6,592 nt of DNA from NCBI GenBank assembly GCA_030044375.1, contig JASHVX010000092.1, forward strand, positions 1 through 6,592, read 5' to 3'. The translations under genes were made by a program, and so were the position numbers. Source of the stretch: Nitrososphaerales archaeon. Its GTDB lineage: Archaea; Thermoproteota; Nitrososphaeria; Nitrososphaerales; Gagatemarchaeaceae. The notes beneath the pieces are model-generated. The model did not search any database. It was not told the DNA's origin and worked only from the letters and a program-made list of their open reading frames with translations. This document shows, one piece after another, positions 4,910-6,592 of this stretch; position 1 is the stretch's first letter, and each line of letters opens with the position of its first letter.

Positions 4910-5581
4910 TTAGATCAGCGCCGCGTGCGAGAGTGCAACGAGGACACCGTTAAGCACGAAGAAGCTCCCGAACACAAGGAGGACCGAGCCTGCCAGTAGA
5001 TCTAGCGCCCACCTGGGGAACCTGAGGAGGTACTCGTACGAGACGGCCGAGACAGTGGCAAGAAGGACGATGCTGACGAGCGCGCCGGCCATCGTCCAGT
5101 CGAGGTTGAAGGCGCCCGCCGCGGCAAGCACGAGGCTTGCTTCGAAGCCCTCCGTCAGCGTTATCGTGAAGACGGGAAGAGAGTTGACGAATGAGAACGG
5201 GACGACCTCGGGCTTGTCCGCCTGGTAGTGAGCCATGTCCTTCTCGACTGCCTCCGCCTCGAGCTTCTCCATCTTCACCCGGAAGGACTTCTTCCCGAAG
5301 TAGTACCTCTTGAAGCCGCGGAGGAACCTGGAGGAGAAGTAGAGGATCACCGCGCCCGTGGCAAGGAAGACCACGGCCTCGGGCAGCTCGACGAATACCT
5401 GCCTCACCCCGAAGAAGATGAGGACGGAAGCGAGGCCGCCGGTGACCACGCCGACCAGCACGTTCTTCCGGCCCAGCTGCTTCACCGTGGCCACCGAGAG
5501 TATCGCGACCTCGCTGCCCTCGACGAGCACCGCCTTGAAGGCGAGGAGGAAGGAGGCGAGCACCACTACGGCGTTGGCCAA
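4910..5581 (-). CDS. FTR1-like membrane protein with two EGxE motifs (possibly COG4280-type)
   Basis: This is an integral membrane protein of 223 residues from the chosen start, with about six or seven hydrophobic segments in two halves. Each half opens with an acidic motif inside a helix: VEGSEVAIL (20-28) and TEGFEASLVL (143-152). This matches the duplicated REGxE arrangement of the FTR1/EfeU iron permeases, except that the Arg is replaced by Val or Thr. The halves are joined by a charged loop (91-125, KRYYFGKKSF onward). Iron or another cation as substrate is an inference from the family; it may be an uncharacterised archaeal branch. An in-frame ATG at 5635 would add 18 polar residues but lies upstream of the TATA-like element. 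The TTG at 5581 is 30 bp from that element's centre, and the first helix follows at once, so 5581 was chosen. It is convergent with the surface-protein gene and divergent from the peptidase. Confidence 0.72.
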   Translation of the reverse strand: MANAVVVLASFLLAFKAVLVEGSEVAILSVATVKQLGRKNVLVGVVTGGLASVLIFFGVRQVFVELPEAVVFLATGAVILYFSSRFLRGFKRYYFGKKSFRVKMEKLEAEAVEKDMAHYQADKPEVVPFSFVNSLPVFTITLTEGFEASLVLAAAGAFNLDWTMAGALVSIVLLATVSAVSYEYLLRFPRWALDLLAGSVLLVFGSFFVLNGVLVALSHAALI

Positions 5582-5604
5582 ACGGCAAGGCTCGGCAGGA
5601 AGGT

Positions 5605-5616
5605 GCGATTTATCGC
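5605..5616 (-). promoter_or_regulatory. TATA-like element embedded in a palindrome, FTR1-like gene promoter
   Basis: On the minus strand this reads GCGATAAATCGC: perfect 5-bp arms (GCGAT/ATCGC) around AA, with GATAAAT as the TATA-like core, centred about 30 bp before the TTG at 5581. A dimeric repressor bound to the palindrome would directly exclude TBP. Confidence 0.5.
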
Positions 5617-5636
5617 TTCCAGACCGCAACGGCAAG

Positions 5637-5643
5637 ACATAAG
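5637..5643 (+). promoter_or_regulatory. TATA-like element of the S9 peptidase gene
   Basis: ACATAAG is the most AT-rich stretch before the peptidase gene, centred 29 bp upstream of the ATG at 5669, as expected for a leaderless or nearly leaderless transcript. The match to consensus is modest. Confidence 0.4.
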
Positions 5644-5668
5644 ACAGTCAGGGAAGCCTGCGGCGAGG

Positions 5669-6592
5669 ATGCCGAAGGCGATCACGCCCTCTGACTTCGC
5701 GCAGTACCGGGCATTCTCCGAGCCCAGCCTCTCTCCCGACGGGAAGAAGGTGGCCTTCTCCGTGCGGAAGGCAAACCTCGACGACGACTCGTACGACTCG
5801 GAGGTCTACGTCTCGGACCTCAAGGAGGGCGTAAGGGACCCTTTCACCACAGGGAAGAAGGACTACGACCCCGCGTGGTCCCCCGACGGCAAGTCCATCC
5901 TGTTCCTCTCGAGGCGCGGCCTGGGGAAGGACGACAAGGGGAACGCGCTCTACGTGATCGGCTCGTCGGGAGGAGAGGCGCGGCTACTCCTGAGGTCGAA
6001 GGATGGGATCGACGACCCTCAGTGGTCGCCTGACTCGAAGACAGTCTACTACCTCTCCTATGTCTCCAAGAAGCAGAAGGACGACATCAAGGTGATCAAC
6101 CGCCCGACGTTCTGGTTCAACGGCCTCGGCTTCGTGTTCAACAGGCGGAAGCACCTCTTCAGGATAGACGTAGGGACCGGGAAGGTCAGGCAGCTGACGA
6201 GGGGGAGCCTCGACATCGGCGGCTTCGCCGTGTCGCCGGACGGGAAGCAAGTCGCGGTGACCTCGCCGGCGTCGGAGTTGAAGCCGTACCTCTCAGACCT
6301 CTACGTCCTTCCCGCCTCCGGGTCGGGGAAGAGGAGGAAGCTCACGAGGTCTAACATGGAGATAGCAAGCATCGCGTGGAGCCCTGACGGCGCAAAGCTG
6401 GCGATGGCCGGGAACGACCTGAGGTCGGGATTCGCCTCGCACGACCACGTATGGACGATAGGGGCCGGTGGAGGCAAGCCGGCCCGACTGGAGGACGTGG
6501 ACAGGAACAAGGGCAACTCGCTGAACTCGGACGCGAGGGCCAGGTCTCACGGGCCGGGGAACCTGGTCTGGGACGATGACGGCATCTACTTC
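5669..6592 (+). CDS. S9-family serine peptidase (acylaminoacyl-peptidase-like), N-terminal 308 codons
   Basis: Prolyl oligopeptidase-type enzymes hydrolyse short peptides or N-acylated peptides through an alpha/beta-hydrolase domain gated by a beta-propeller. Only the propeller part is visible. It shows repeated TolB/WD40-like blades with SPDGKKVAFSV (22-32), SPDGKSILFLS (71-81), SPDSKTVYYLS (120-130), SPDGKQVAVTS (189-199) and SPDGAKLAMAG (238-248), and strands such as EVYVSDL (45-51) and DLYVLPA (210-216). No signal peptide is seen, so the enzyme should be cytosolic. The start at ATG 5669 is supported by MPKAITPSDFAQYRAFSEPSLSPDGKK, a typical N terminus for this group, and by the promoter spacing. 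The family is usually 600-680 residues, so about half, including the catalytic Ser, Asp and His, lies beyond the right edge. The reading frame is open to the last base. Confidence 0.9.
   Translation, partial: MPKAITPSDFAQYRAFSEPSLSPDGKKVAFSVRKANLDDDSYDSEVYVSDLKEGVRDPFTTGKKDYDPAWSPDGKSILFLSRRGLGKDDKGNALYVIGSSGGEARLLLRSKDGIDDPQWSPDSKTVYYLSYVSKKQKDDIKVINRPTFWFNGLGFVFNRRKHLFRIDVGTGKVRQLTRGSLDIGGFAVSPDGKQVAVTSPASELKPYLSDLYVLPASGSGKRRKLTRSNMEIASIAWSPDGAKLAMAGNDLRSGFASHDHVWTIGAGGGKPARLEDVDRNKGNSLNSDARARSHGPGNLVWDDDGIYF

Noticed and set aside
4174..4953. Long + strand frame (about 259 codons) rich in Asp, His and Arg overlapping the Ser/Thr-rich protein
   Set aside because: It is the frame-shifted reading of repeated TCG/ACG/AGC codons. 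The other frame has a proper pilin-type leader and coherent composition, whereas this one has no domain and begins near the TATA element.
5582..5635. In-frame ATG extension of the FTR1-like protein
   Set aside because: The TATA-like element lies inside this stretch, and the 18 added residues are polar with no resemblance to a signal peptide.
1..6592. tRNA, rRNA, integrase, IS element or phage genes
   Set aside because: No cloverleaf, rRNA motif, transposase or recombinase signature was seen on either strand by eye.

Overview
The window looks like the chromosome of a high-GC archaeon, probably Thermoproteota and perhaps a Nitrososphaeria (Thaumarchaeota) or Bathyarchaeia relative. The evidence is an archaeal pyruvoyl-dependent arginine decarboxylase, a secreted protein with an archaeal class III (pilin-type) leader, TATA boxes at the archaeal distance from start codons, and a GAGGTGA Shine-Dalgarno inside the only clear operon. 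The lineage is inferred from protein character, not from a marker gene. No RNA genes, IS elements, CRISPR arrays or phage genes are visible.

Layout. 1-372 (-) is the N-terminal 124 codons of pdaD, cut by the left edge. 373-498 is a divergent promoter region. 499-2159 (+) is a two-gene ABC-2 exporter: an ATPase with a TTG start, and a six-helix permease whose start appears to be a CTG overlapping the ATPase stop. A possible 34-residue ORF follows at 2156-2260. It coincides with an unusually dense run of inverted repeats (2200-2289) that leads into the promoter of a secreted DUF4382 protein (2313-3515). Next come a four-helix membrane protein of unknown function (3620-4096) and a pilin-leader Ser/Thr-rich surface protein (4196-4876). 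Convergent to that, on the minus strand, is an FTR1-like membrane protein with two EGxE motifs (4910-5581). A divergently transcribed S9-family peptidase (5669 onward) runs off the right edge with only its beta-propeller part visible.

How it fits together. Apart from pdaD and the peptidase, every gene encodes a membrane or exported protein, so this is a cell-envelope neighbourhood. Most genes appear to be transcribed singly, from promoters whose TATA-like element is centred about 27-32 bp before the start codon. That implies leaderless or nearly leaderless mRNAs, and it was used to choose several starts: 372, 499, 3620 and 5581. Only the second gene of the ABC operon has a clear Shine-Dalgarno. 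Several promoters carry palindromes beside or over the TATA element, which suggests dedicated regulators not encoded here. No obvious defence or mobile system is present. The least explained parts are the palindrome array at 2200-2289, the CTG start at 1419 and the surface-protein cluster.
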